From: Lumbricus rubellus | Taxonomy: Eukaryota > Annelida > Clitellata > Crassiclitellata > Lumbricidae | Direction: 5' to 3' | DNA length: 64,000 bases | NCBI GenBank assembly: GCA_945859605.1 | Contig: OX243825.1 | Coordinates: forward strand, 656,826 to 720,825 | In this document: positions 11,501 through 21,839 of the stretch, one piece after another | How the letters are laid out: every line of letters begins with the position of its first letter | How positions within the stretch are numbered: the first letter of the stretch is position 1 | Position numbers and translations under genes: made by a program | The notes under the pieces: model-generated | Databases searched by the model: none | Told to the model about the DNA's origin: nothing | What the model saw: the letters and a program-made list of their open reading frames with translations, nothing else

Positions 11501-13745
11501 GATACCATTAGCGAATGGTCAAGAATCGGTTATTAGTAGAAGGTGGTGATGAGTAAAAGGTGGTGTCATACCACCTTCTACTCATCAAGATTCTGAGCCT
11601 ACTAATTTGCCAGTGTTTATTGAATCTAGGCTATTTCACCCTTGCTAAAAACCAAGCGATTGAAGAAAGAAAACCCAGATGTAAGCTAATATCAGGTTTA
11701 GTTGATAATAATAGTTGTTAAAACTTTAAATAAAATTTTGACCATATTTATATATTTGATTGTATGCATAGCCTAACTTTAGAAATACCTCTACGCGAAG
11801 ATAATAGGCGGAACAGCTGGTCAGACGATGGACTTCTTCATTTCCGAGCCAAAATTCGCCTCCATCAGAATCTCCGAATCCATTCTTGTATTCGATCCAG
11901 CTTCGATTGAAGTTTACTGATCCGTCAAAACGGTTCATTATGATAATCCAGTCGCCTGCATTTGTGAGAGGAAGTCATGTATAAGAAAAGGAAGTCGAAG
12001 AAAACGATTATGTTGTATAGGAAAAATTATAAAATTTTCAAGCAGTATTTCAACTCTCGAGCATTTATTTTAAAAATGTTCAGAAGGACGAAAGAAAGAA
12101 ATTCAATTTATCGAGTACTTTACAGATACTCGACCATTGCCCTTCTTACTAACTTCCTTCCGTTTAATTGATTTATTATGATTTTCTGCATAATTTCTTA
12201 TTGGTAACTGGCAGCGGTATGTCAGCAAGAACTCAATATAACGAATATAGCCTACTTATCACCATCATCATGGATTCATGGTTCGACTATCGAGCAAAAA
12301 TGTCTTTCAAATTTTATAAGATAGCCTAGATTAGGTACTAATTTTCTCCCTATAGATCCGCTTAGTGTTGATGCAATAAGCGTTTATTCTCTTAATAATT
12401 AGATGGTGCAGTTAAAACTGATGCTATCGGAAACTTTGCGCAGATGAGTTTGTTGGCATTTATATCACTCACCAGTCGTTGGCAAACCAGGTAAAGAACC
12501 GCGTTTCTGAAAGAAACACATTCATTGCTGAAAGAGACGGCGGATCTGATTCAACAGTTTCAGAACAATGTCTTTTTCTTATAAGCTCTGTCAGATCTCC
12601 TTTCGTAGATTAATCAACATTGAATAACAATCTAACACTTTTTACAACGAGATCATTGATCAGTCCCACATTCACTAATCACTATTTATAATATTCAGAC
12701 ACTAAAAAGTTGGATACCAAAATTTCTTACGTCGCCACGGAGTGCTTCTAAGCAGGAGCGGATACAGAAATTTTTCAAGGGGATGGGCAAAATTCTTGGC
12801 CTTGGATCGGGAAACAAATTTCCTTCCGCTTCGCCAAAAAAGGTGATGACCTTTTTTTAGTCGTCACGTCTAAATTTTAGGAAAACAGACCATTTCCAAA
12901 TGAGGGGGCCACGTTGCATGGGCATTTCTAAATTATGGGGAGCCATGGCCGGATAAGCCCCTCTGGATCCGACCCTGCTTCTAAGTACCTTGCATTCTTT
13001 GCAAATAACTCTCGCCAAATCTGGGCAGAACGTCAGAGGATGTCGAGGGTTGTGGTGCCAGTAAAAGACTTGACCAACTTCTGTAGATATTGAGACGAGC
13101 TGGATCTCTTCCAGCCAACTCGTCAGGAGTGAATCAGCTGGTGCGTGAAGCATTATGCATTAATTTTGGTGGAATAGACTTAAATAAACAATCAATACTG
13201 GAAGTGTCACTAAAGGACTCCATTGAGAGCCACTGCGCTTTACTCCCGGTTATGATCGCAATTGACCTTACTCAACTGTTACTTAGCAACCTAATAAAGA
13301 TTTTAATAAGTGAAGATATTTTCAAACAGTTTTTGAATTTTTTTTCACTATACTATAGGGCTAATCCACAGCATTAAAAACCGCTGAACAACCAGACAGC
13401 GATTTGAGATTGGAAAATCCGATTCCAAAACGTGGAACTTACCATCATAAATGTACAGTCGCTGTCGTCATGCAGTTTCAGCGGTGAACATCTGTAGAAG
13501 TAACACAATCGACTTGTAGTGTAGTAGCTGAATAGATTGCACTCGGGTGAAAGGCTGCATTCTGCTGCACACTTCAGCTGTGACACTGCATAAGAACTTC
13601 GTATTGCGTCTTCTGGAGCTGGACACGAATCGGCGACCATGAAATTATGACTTTTCTGTCTCTCACATATGACAACCGTTTGCTGCATGATTAGCAGATA
13701 AGTAAACAATCTGACCGGCGATGCTTGAAGAAATTTAAGATGCAT
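8196..13745 (-). CDS. Gene A: secreted PAN/apple-fibrinogen domain protein
   Basis: Predicted four-exon gene: 13443-13745, 12473-12506, 11789-11955, 8196-8564. It encodes a signal peptide, one PAN/apple domain, a very short linker and an FBG domain. Phases agree throughout: PAN donor ATG|GTAAGT phase 0, 34-bp exon 0 to 1, FBG-N 1 to 0, FBG-C from 0. FBG proteins with an N-terminal Cys-rich module are usually secreted carbohydrate- or ligand-binding lectins; the ligand here is unknown. The gene differs from D-G in its 34-bp linker exon (117 bp there) and its FBG-N exon, which is 72 bp shorter. Introns hold a mariner element, a piggyBac-like MITE and a hAT MITE. No stop or frameshift is seen, so it may be functional. 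The exon set is inferred from homology and splice consensus; no transcript evidence is available. Confidence 0.72.
8626..9599 (+). mobile_element. mariner-type element with long inverted repeats (DD37D, maT-like)
   Basis: It is flanked by TA (8624-8625, 9600-9601). Inverted arms of about 170 bp begin CACCGTG. A plus-strand frame at 8878-9240 keeps the C-terminal part of a transposase: DGAPAH, then WPPISPDLNTADYSTW, then LQEKVYRSRI. I count 37 residues between the two catalytic aspartates, which fits the maT (DD37D) group. The first catalytic aspartate and the DNA-binding domain are absent, so it is a deleted copy, perhaps mobilised in trans. It sits in the last intron of gene A. Confidence 0.87.
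9602..10380. other. Gene A intron sequence, no feature recognised
   Basis: This part of the last gene A intron lies between a mariner element and a piggyBac-like MITE. Only unrelated short frames are present and I see no domain. Confidence 0.4.
10386..11247. mobile_element. piggyBac-like MITE with three internal repeats
   Basis: The ends CCCTCGAGTGCCCAA and the complement of TTGGGCACTCGAGTG are flanked by TTAA (10382-10385, 11248-11251). The interior has about three copies of a unit near 200 bp, marked by CCAGGTGGTG...ATCAATCGATTGCAAATT, starting near 10649, 10872 and 11065. G-run/C-run palindromes (GGTCCG...CGGACC) lie at both ends, as in the element at 6781-7766. There is no transposase. 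It lies in the last intron of gene A. Confidence 0.75.
11789..11955 (-). CDS. Gene A exon 3: FBG domain, N-half (short form)
   Basis: It encodes GDWIIIMNRFDGSVNFNRSW, then EYKNGFGDSDGGEFWLGNEE and VHRL, the conserved first half of a fibrinogen C-terminal domain. The acceptor is TCCTCTCACAAATGCAG and the donor GAG|GTATTT. At 167 bp it lacks the first 24 codons of the homologous 239-bp exons because the splice site lies further in. Confidence 0.8.
12473..12506 (-). CDS. Gene A exon 2: 34-bp linker micro-exon (putative)
   Basis: A strong acceptor (TGTGTTTCTTTCAG) and a consensus donor (GTGAGT) enclose 34 bp encoding KRGSLPGLPTTG. It starts in phase 0 and ends in phase 1, exactly what the PAN donor and the FBG-N acceptor need. 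The GLP echoes the GLP that opens the FBG-N exon in D-G. Homology support is minimal because it is so short. Confidence 0.5.
12753..12977. mobile_element. hAT-type MITE, 225 bp
   Basis: Termini CAGGAGCGGATACAG and CTGGATCCGACCCTG (imperfect inverted repeats) are bounded by an exact 8-bp duplication CTTCTAAG (12745-12752, 12978-12985), the hAT signature. It is too short to encode a transposase. It lies in the first intron of gene A. Confidence 0.87.
13443..13745 (-). CDS. Gene A exon 1: signal peptide + PAN/apple domain
   Basis: From ATG at 13745 the first ~30 residues are hydrophobic (LFTYLLIMQQTVVIC), a likely signal peptide. PAN-type cysteines follow: SCPAPEDA, KCAAECSLSPECNLFSYY, LCYFYRC, DSDC. 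The exon ends at the donor ATG|GTAAGT in phase 0. An in-frame ATG at 13778 is possible but adds a polar stretch before the hydrophobic core. The PAN sequence is clearly diverged from those of D-G. Confidence 0.75.
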
Positions 13746-13779
13746 GATACTAGCAGTCCGTGTCAGCTGAATTGTCAAG

Positions 13780-15650
13780 TAGAGTGTATCTTCCCAAAAA
13801 CAGTCAGTAGACTTAAGTGTGACCGCAGCGTCATCTTATTGCTGGTCACCTGATACTGCGAAATATTCCTTTGATGTCGGCTATACCTTTGTTTTGTGCC
13901 CACCTTTAAAAGCATGTGATTCTTTCTTACAGGCCACCGGGTACATGTCTTTTTTAATCACACGGTCCAGTGTTAATGCAGAGTTTCCTCTCTAAACAGA
14001 CACCATGGCAACGCTCCGCTCTAAATCAATCAGGCGGCTGGTGTTATTGATGGCTCCGTTTACACAATTGGTTGACATAAATTATTCGTCACGAATATTG
14101 ATGAAGGGATCATACAAACGAGTGAATGAATGCAGCATCTGAAGGCTAACAGCATTTCATTGTTATAGCCTAACAGCACGTGAAATGCAAGACTCAACCA
14201 AATCTATGGCATAGCCTATACAGACAAAGCAAGTATTGGCAAAGCAGTGACACTGAAGATTTCCGGCTTAAAAGCTTATTATTATCTTTTTAGTTGAGGA
14301 GCAATTTCCAATCGAAACTAGCCGCGTTTGGCGCTTGGGGTTTCTTCCAAACGAGAACGCACACACAATATTGCACACAATCGTTAAAGATTGCTATAGC
14401 AAAATCTTGCTCGGTGTGTTTAGACTCGATATATGAATATTGTGAACGTGAAATGGACGTCACGTTGTGGCAGTCATTGTTCTCTAATGCATTTACCATT
14501 ATGGGTCGAGGCTATTGCTCTGAACTTGTGTCTACAGACTCTCAAGGGTCGATTGACGAATCGTTCTGCCTTTGCAAATAAAAAATCATCATGCTTTCCT
14601 GCGTTCGACTGTTTTGTCTGTCTTCTTTCACCAAGAACTAATCTTGCTATTCACCCCACTAAAACCAGGGCTTAGAGTGTGAGTGGACGGTTACGGACGG
14701 CGTTCAAGCACTTATTTATGTGTGTTTAGTGATGCTGCCTGGTTCGCCATCCGGGGCTTTCTAGATTGCGCCAATTCGCCACACAATTGCTTGAGTAGAC
14801 ATAGGCCTAATGCATTTTAGTAACACATTTTATATTGAGCTATAATATTATGGCAAGAAGCAAAAGTGCGACTGAAGCTGACGTTATGGCATGTCGCAAA
14901 AGCGAGACGATGGTCGACGTAAAACAGGCAAGGACACAAGACAAAGAGAAATAGCGAATGCTTACAAGCATTAAGTATGCATCATATGCAACAATAAATA
15001 TGCTGCAACTTAGAGATTTTTAATATTGAGAGCGTGAAAGTAACGGGCAGCAGCAGGCAATCGGGAAAAGATCTCGGCTACTATCCTCATCAGGAAATCA
15101 ACTAGCCTACCAGTCCCACAGCCTTCCTCGCCGTTCGGTTTGTGAAAATCAGCGTCGGCAGAGGAATTCTGGCGTCTTTATTAGGACGCACGGTAGTGCA
15201 TTTGGATAGCATACTGGCGTAGAGAGCAAGAGGTAACGAGTTCACGCTCCGTAGGGCGGACATGCTTTGTAGGCTGCTAGGCCTATTAGCGCCGTGTGTT
15301 GCAGGCTGTCTGTTCTGTTAGTACAGTTACGATTTGTGTATTCTGTGATCTGACACTATAACCGGTTGCGGTCTGTCAGCCGGATTATTCGATAAAGGAA
15401 AATTGTTATCATTATTATTCACAGACAGTAATGAAAATCATGATCGTAATATTTAATTTCTGCAGCGCTACTCACAGGGCTCTAGGTTATTCACGAGCGC
15501 TGTGTCGTTTTGCTTCTTGTGGACACGCAATCAATTTCACGCATGCACGTAAGAAACATAAGAAAGGCGCATAATTACACATTTGCGACGTGAAGGAAAA
15601 TTCTCTAAAATCAAAAACGACTGAAAGTCAGGAATAGTTTTTCCACAGTT
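13780..15650. other. Spacer between genes A and B
   Basis: No exon or domain is recognised. Overlapping short frames on both strands at 14290-14675 have no homologous feel or splice context. The right part (15148-15650) is the 3' flank of gene B and aligns with 4159-4740, so it was copied in the duplication that left the FBG relics at the left end. Confidence 0.45.
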
Positions 15651-15655
15651 TTTCT

Positions 15656-16024
15656 TCATCTGCCTTTGATCATCATTCGCGCTGATCGAAGTGACCCACC
15701 CGGCTCCAGGTGCTCCAAACTTTGCCATGCAAATTTAGTTCCATAGTGACACGTGAGACAGGATAGCCAACAACTGTTGTACCAAAACCCTGCTTGGTAC
15801 TTCTGGGCACAATTGCTGGCAGAACTATTGTCGTTGTCGGAATCTAAGGTTGTAAATTTCATTCCACCTTGGAGCCACCAGGACGTCGCAGTACGATTGG
15901 TGAGCGAATCTCCGGCGCTTCCACTGAATCCTGAGAGGCGTAGAATGTATTTGCTGCTTTCCGGATCAAGAGAGAAAGTGGAATATTCTGCGTAGAACCA
16001 TCTATAGCTCGTCTTGAGTTGTAC
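15656..16024 (-). CDS. Gene B exon 3: FBG domain, C-half and stop
   Basis: 122 residues after the acceptor TTGTGCAG. Visible: YAEYSTFSLDPESSKYILRL, GSAGDSLTNRT, GGMKFTTLDSDNDNSSASNC (calcium loop DxDND), AGFWYNSCWLSCLTC and SARMMIKGR. It lacks the FCG cysteine found in D-G. Confidence 0.85.
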   Translation of the reverse strand, partial: VQLKTSYRWFYAEYSTFSLDPESSKYILRLSGFSGSAGDSLTNRTATSWWLQGGMKFTTLDSDNDNSSASNCAQKYQAGFWYNSCWLSCLTCHYGTKFAWQSLEHLEPGGSLRSARMMIKGR

Positions 16025-18276
16025 CTGCACAACAAAAGTGCCAAACGTCAAATCCACGGCAATATCTGTGTTGAATCATATTTCATTTGTAGGCAGTAGT
16101 AGACTATCGACAAAGATGCAAAACTTAGCAGTAGAGTAGGCAATGCACCATATTATTATGAAAATGTTTCAATGGATTTCCCGAAATATTAGTCATGTGG
16201 TCTTTTCGAGGAGAGAATCCAGATCGATATCCACATTAAAAAAACTTCTCTCAACCGAATGGAAAATATTGTAAATGCCGACTTACGGTTAGCTGTTGCG
16301 TTGTCTTTTTATGCAAACAGAGCCAGATTGAATGCGCTCTATCTAATTGTTAAGAACAATTCTTAATTAGTCTGAACCGTAGTGCCAGTTGTAAACGTCA
16401 AATTTCAAAACTTCAAAGGGCACAAAGCCAGCTTATTCATCATCGCGTTAGATGCTAGGTGAAGAACCGAAACCAGATAACTTCCTAAACTTCTTAGATA
16501 AGAGTCTAACTGTTAATCTTTTACCCGTTTGTCCCAAGAATAACCGCTGAAAACGGGCTTAAAATTTAAAAATGAACGGGTAAAGGGTTAAGCAAGTTAA
16601 CTAACTGAAGTAGCCTAGTAAGCGGTCTGAGTGTTTGAATAGGCCTACCTCAATGCGAAGAGTATACACAAGTCCTCTTCCGTTGGTGAGTCGGTGAACT
16701 TTTTCATTTCCTAACCATATCTCGCCTCGTCCAATATCTCCAAATCCATTCTTGTATTCGTTCCAGTTTCGGTTGAAAGCTAGAGAACCGTCCAAACGTT
16801 GCAGTAAAATTATCCAGTTGTTGATGGTGGGCAAAAGAACAGAAACTCCTCCCAATTCAATACCGAGATCCAGTTGGGTTGGAACCTCTGAATAAACAAA
16901 ACGCTATTTAGACTCAAGGGAAAAGCATTCGCTATCTGAAAGTTAGGCATACAGTAAACTTCATTGGTTCATAGCAATATTATTATGATAGCCTAACTTG
17001 AAACTATTGGCTATAATCCTCTTCTATTTGTTTTATTTTCGCGGAAAATCATATTTTCTCTCAAAAGCCAAGACACCAGTGAAAAGGCTGGTTTTCCAAG
17101 CGCAACAACCACATTACATTGCTTTTAAATTTAAGTATTTGTTCACAGTTCCTCTTCGAAGTCTTACATGGATAGGCTACAAAACTATGGTCAAATTACA
17201 GCCAAATAAAACATTATGTACAATAATTGTCTTCACTTAATTAGCACGCCACTTTACCAAGTTTACCATGTGTGCGTCTCAACGAATTCTGAGTTTGGTT
17301 CTTCGTGGAGATGTCATGCTCGCTGAGTCGTCGGTCGATGGTTTCAAGACGACTCAAAACAGAGTCATGTTGAGTTTTGATTTGCTGAAAAGTTGCATTA
17401 TTAAGGAGCTCATAGATGCCTTGTACTTGCACCTGCGAACGTCGGTCAGCCGCTTGAAGACTCGTCGCAGCAGTATCTTGCCGATTTTTCATTTGCTGAA
17501 TCGATGCATTAAGATTATTTATTTGCTGAAGCGAGATGTTGAGAAGCTGGCGATTATTTTGAACTTGCTTGATGTAGACATCTTGCTCCTGTGAACGTCG
17601 GTCAATTGAGTGAAGACTTGTCGTAGCGGAGTCTTGCTGAATTTTCAATTGCAGAAACGATGTGCTAAGATTATTAATTTGCTTCAACGAGTCATTAAGA
17701 AGCTCATGGATACTTGTAACTTGCTTTATATTGATACCTTGTTCCTGTAAACGTTGGTCAACTGCCTGAATGTTTGCCATAGCGGTGTCTTGCTGATGTT
17801 TTAATTGCTGTAGCGATACGTTAAGATTATTAATCTGCTGCAACGAGGAATTAAGAATCCCATGAATGCTTTCAACTTGCTTGGTGTACATGTAGATATC
17901 TTGCTCCTGTGAACATCGGTCAACAGTCATGACGTTTTGTTGCTGATTATTCATCTGTTGAAATGACTTATTAAGGAAGTCATAAATACCTTGCACCTGC
18001 TCCTGTGAACTTCGCTCAACTGCCTGAAGACTTATCAAAGCCGTGTCTTGTTGATTTCTCAGCTGCGTAAATGACTCAGTGATGAGCTCACGTATACCTT
18101 GAACTTTCTCGTTGAGGTTACGAATTTGCCTCACCATTCAGATCTGCTGCGATGTTGAGAGGTGAATCTCCGTTTTCACAGCTCTGCACAGTACACTGAC
18201 CTTTCACTTGAGATATCATATTATGCGGAAATATTACTGCAAACACTGCTAAGTAGAATGCCAAACGAGAGATCAT
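15656..18276 (-). CDS. Gene B: secreted coiled-coil fibrinogen-related protein (one apparent frameshift)
   Basis: Three exons: 17267-18276 (signal peptide and long coiled coil), 16649-16887 (FBG-N), 15656-16024 (FBG-C). Splice phases agree (1 then 0). The order signal peptide, coiled coil, FBG resembles ficolin- or FREP-type lectins, in which the coil makes oligomers and FBG binds ligand. That role is inferred from the family. The PAN domain and linker of genes A and D-G are absent. The signal-peptide frame (ATG 18276) and the coiled-coil frame (open from 18137) differ by one base. Either the gene is damaged near 18120-18140 or the sequence has an indel error there. The FBG exons themselves are intact. 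The introns are short (379 and 624 bp). Confidence 0.7.
16649..16887 (-). CDS. Gene B exon 2: FBG domain, N-half
   Basis: 239 bp, phase 1 to 0. It encodes EVPTQLDLGIELGG, LLPTINNWIILLQRLDGSL, NEYKNGFGDIGRGEIWLGNE and VHRLTN. The acceptor is TTCAG and the donor GAG|GTAGGC. The length equals the homologous exons of E, F and G. Confidence 0.85.
17267..18276 (-). CDS. Gene B exon 1: signal peptide + sixfold coiled-coil repeat
   Basis: ATG at 18276 opens MISRLAFYLAVFAVIFPHNM, a signal peptide, followed by QCTVQSCENGDSPLN. From about 18120 the frame shifted by one encodes some 290 residues rich in Q, N, L and I. Roughly six repeats of 36-52 residues share the pattern IxELLNxSLQQINNLN, QQDTA, DRRSQEQ. 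The exon ends with NQTQNSLRRTH at donor ATG|GTAAAC, phase 1. The upstream bases AATTTAGTCGCCATG are shared with orphan exon C. Confidence 0.7.
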
Positions 18277-18680
18277 GGCGACTAAATTTCAAATGTGGAA
18301 TCGACAAACAAAAGATATCCGCAACTGACAACTTCTCTTTGGCAACAGATGCATCGAGTAAAATATGTTTATACAGGACTGAACAATGCTTTCTGACACA
18401 CGATACGCAATGCCCTTGATAAGATCCAGTTTCGCCATCCGAGAGAATACAGAGATAGCCTAATTGTCCTGGTTTGTCATGTGGATAAATAAAGTTCCTC
18501 GTTAAATAATTATAATTATATGTCTAGTTGTTTACGTGGTTGTTCCTACACATCATGGCACTGCATGCGTGTATGAATGTTCATTCGGAAGATGCATCTT
18601 GTATTTCCATAGAAAGATACTTGCATGCATAAAATTCATAAGTTTCAAGAAGCATTACGTTGTTTAGCATGCGTTATATA

Positions 18681-19468
18681 CACTGTGTCCGGGTAAAAAA
18701 GTAGACCCCACAAACAAGTGTCATAACTCGGTCAAAACTTTTCGGATTTATCTGAAATTTCAAACACAGCAACAGTGTCCATATTTACACTCGATTCCAA
18801 AGTCGTTTGCAAATATTCGCGAGTTTGTCAAATTTATGAGCGTTTGCGTTGGAGCACCGACAAATTGAACTTTCCAACATGGAAAACCTGAAAGGAAGTG
18901 AAATTCAGCTATTATGGTGCCAAAAATGTGTTTTCTTGTTCTCGGATACACGATCGTAGACGTAGTAGGTTATTAGCTATCCCGGGAGACACCCGGCTTC
19001 ATATCATGCAGCTGTGGCCGTCCAGCAGTCCAGACTTTGATCCGGAGTACATGTACCGGAGGAGCGCGATTTTTGTTCACGCGTATTCATGACATCGATA
19101 ACCGTAGGGCGTAGGGCGCGTCTGTTTGAAGATTGGCAGTTGTTTAACCAGGTGATCATCGACAGGACCATCAAACAGTAGCGTCTAATCTACGGTCGTG
19201 TGTCTGTGAACAAGATGGACATTTTGAACAGCATATTTAGCTGAATTTCACTTCCTTTCAAGTTTTCCATGTTGGAAAGTTCAATTTGTCGGTGCTCCAA
19301 CGCAAACGCTCATAAATTTGACAAACTCATGTATATTTCTAATCGGTTTTAGAATCTCGTGTAAATATGGCCGCTGTTGCTGTGTTTAAAATTTCAGACA
19401 AATCCTAAACGTTTTGACCGAGTTATGACACCTTTTGTTTGGGGTCTGCTTTTTACCCGGACACAGTG
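18681..19468 (+). mobile_element. Degenerate mariner-type element with long inverted repeats
   Basis: TA flanks the ends (18679-18680, 19469-19470). Termini are CACTGTGTCCGGGTAAAAA and its complement, and the inverted arms extend about 230 bp (left to ~18915, right from ~19240). A short plus-strand remnant encodes LWPSSSPDFDPEYM, the SPDL region of a mariner transposase; the rest is lost. The element is 788 bp and lies upstream of gene B. Confidence 0.8.
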
Positions 19469-19470
19469 TA

Positions 19471-20720
19471 GAAGTAGCAAAAAACGGTGCTTGCTGCAAA
19501 AAGTTGGTTTATCAATAATTATCTCTGTCTCCACGATATCCAATAAGCTTACACAAAAATTCCTCGGGTCTGGGATCGATCATATTTAACTTGGAACAAC
19601 CCTGATATTTCCACTAACATTGCGCAGTCAAACAATTAAGCTGCAATCAGGAAGTAGGGCTTGTGTCTAGACGAAGACGAAACCTATCATTTGGTCGCGA
19701 TTGGTATATCAATGGGAATACAAAATTTGGCAGCAATCGCTCTGGTGTTCAGACTTCTGAACATTAGGCCACCACAGGAATTATAATTATAATTATCAAC
19801 TTACGTAGACATACTTATCAAAACATATCAGAAAGGTTCTGTGGGGTCTCCATAGTTAAATGGCATATCTTATTATCGTATCATCCTGGATAAATTTCTT
19901 ACAATATATGTAAACCTCGAGATGAAAAAAGGAATTACAGGATTCAAAAAAGGTGCATTGAGGTCAGAATAAAATTAGACTTAGGCTAAATAGGATATAT
20001 ATTATTTGGACTCCCTCACGTATTTGTCAGGAACGCCATAATTCTCAGCCCCCCGTGAAAGCCACATCAGCGCCCACGAAAGAGAGGTTAGCTTATTCAC
20101 CGGTGCTGTATCGAAACAAGTCCGCTGTAGCCAGAGCTTCTCTGTTTGTTCCGGTGCCAGGACAAAACCGGAAAGGTCAAGCTGAGGAGACAGCGTGGAG
20201 CTACAATTATTATGGTAGCCGGTGATTATAAGTCTTAATGGTCGTCCGGTGCGAACTTGAACTTGGGTAAAGACATTTCACATGGAACAAACTCCATAAA
20301 TGTCTATCGTCTATGCAAGCAAGAAACGTGCGGCAGTAATTTCCTCTTTCTTAATTAGATCTATCCGGAGATGAACCCAGATTCTGGTTCGTTGGTAATT
20401 ATTAATCTAATTGCACTGCCGCGACACGTGACACGTGACAAAAACAGAGGCTCGCAAATTAAACCGCGTGAGAGAATCCAGAGCAACAGTAGGCTTATAC
20501 CAGACGTCACACAGAAGGTAGCAGAACTCACATGGTTGTAACAGAATAGGTCTACTAGATGATGGTTATAAATTCATTGCAATATAATAATTAATATGCA
20601 CGCAACTCTTGAAAGTTGAAACCCACGTGTGAATGTCAAGTGTTAGACAATAATAATTGTGCAGAATTGTGTCAATAGAAAGGGGTTCACGACTCAAATA
20701 GGCTAATACCAAAGCAATTA
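19471..20720. other. Intergenic, no gene recognised
   Basis: The stretch between a mariner remnant and a SINE holds no domain, no FBG exon and no clear repeat. This matters because the missing FBG exons of orphan exon C would be expected somewhere to its left. Confidence 0.4.
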
Positions 20721-20730
20721 AACTGTGAAT

Positions 20731-21006
20731 GATGATGATCCCGTCTAGCTAGCCCGGAGGGCTAGCCAATGGGGATGAAGTGTTAGCGACTTCATTTTCA
20801 AGGTCTCGGCATATGAGGGCGGTGGCCAATCCTCTCCCTCGCCGTCTCATCATCCACTGACCGTAAGGTCAGTGTACTCATCATATCTGAGTCGGCGCTT
20901 GTGGAACAGAAATCTCGTTGCAAATTTCTGTCCCCGCCGGGGAATTGAACCCCCGACCTCTTGGTCGACAGTCCAGCGCGCTAACCACTGTACTACCGAG
21001 CACCCC
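20731..21006 (-). mobile_element. tRNA-derived SINE with target duplication
   Basis: The minus strand begins with a tRNA-like head: an A-box-like TAGTACAGTGGTTAGCGCG and a B-box GGTTCAATTCC. The body follows and the tail ends in an (ATC)n run. An 8-bp duplication CTGTGAAT flanks it (20723-20730, 21007-21014). The body has two short hairpins (GGCTAGCC near 20750, CACTGACC near 20856). The head cannot be a working tRNA gene because it continues into the SINE body without a 3' acceptor arm. Confidence 0.82.
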
Positions 21007-21488
21007 CTGTGAATAACTGTGAATAACGGTTTGGAATCCTACCCTACAACATCAGTCATCTGCACTGATCTGAATAGTGTAAGGCAGTCTTAGTGATAAA
21101 CATGGCGAACTGTGAATTAGTGGTGCTCTCAAGGTCGTTTCATGCGTTTGCTCCTGCCAGGGTAAAAATTTGTGTCGGGATTTTTGTTCCAACTTAAAAG
21201 ATCAGTTATTTATTTGATTTATTTAATCAGTTCACGCATAGCCACTCAACAGCAGTCTCATCGGTCTCGTGCAGGGCGGGCATTTCGCCCGGAAAGCGCG
21301 TGTTACACAGTCATTTACAATGTGCGTCAAAGTCTGAATTTTCCCACAGCTGCAAAGGGGATCGGTGGCTTGACCCCAGGTTGGTAGTAGCAATGATAAT
21401 ATAGGTATTATTATCACAGTAATGATAATTAATGAAAGAACAAATTAAAAACTAAATCAATTAATTGCGATGATAACAATATCCATAC

Positions 21489-21837
21489 CAGTGGCGAGTC
21501 TACAAGAGTTTTCCGATTGGTTGTTGATGCGAATGTCTTGCAGAATAAGACGTTGGTCAATCGTTTGAAGACTTCTCACGAGAGTCTCCATCTGACTTCT
21601 CATCAGAGTCTCAATCTGACTTCTCATATCCAGCACTGATTCCGAAAGAAGTCTACGCATACTTTGGACTTGATCGTTGAGACGTTGAATTGCGTCATCA
21701 TTCTGTTTTGTTAGAACACTATTTGTTGTATCAGAGCCATGATGTACAGTCGGCTGTCCACTCACTTGAAGGACTATGCTAACAGCTAATAACACCGTTA
21801 CAAATGCTCCAATGTAATAATCTAAAATGGAGGCCAT
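21489..21837 (-). CDS. Orphan exon C: signal peptide + short coiled coil
   Basis: ATG at 21837 opens a hydrophobic leader (YIGAFVTVLLAVSIVLQVSG). A short amphipathic region follows (AIQRLNDQVQSMRRLLSES, SLQTIDQRLILQDIRINNQS) and a donor ACTG|GTATGG in phase 1. It is homologous to gene B exon 1 in the start context (GTCGCCATG), the heptad sequence and the donor phase, but has one coil repeat instead of about six and no frameshift. No FBG exon lies between it and gene B. It may be a first exon splicing to the gene B FBG exons, or the remainder of a deleted gene. Confidence 0.55.
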
Positions 21838-21839
21838 GG

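Noticed and set aside
14290..14675. Three overlapping frames of 69-95 codons
   Set aside because: They overlap on opposite strands, have no domain, no splice context and no paralogue in the other units.
17268..17594. 108-codon plus-strand frame
   Set aside because: It is the antisense shadow of the gene B coiled-coil exon.
20938..21006. Possible tRNA gene
   Set aside because: It has A- and B-box-like sequence but no matching acceptor stem, and continues into a SINE body with a target duplication. The same reasoning applies to the heads at 27549, 29681, 38535 and 58477.
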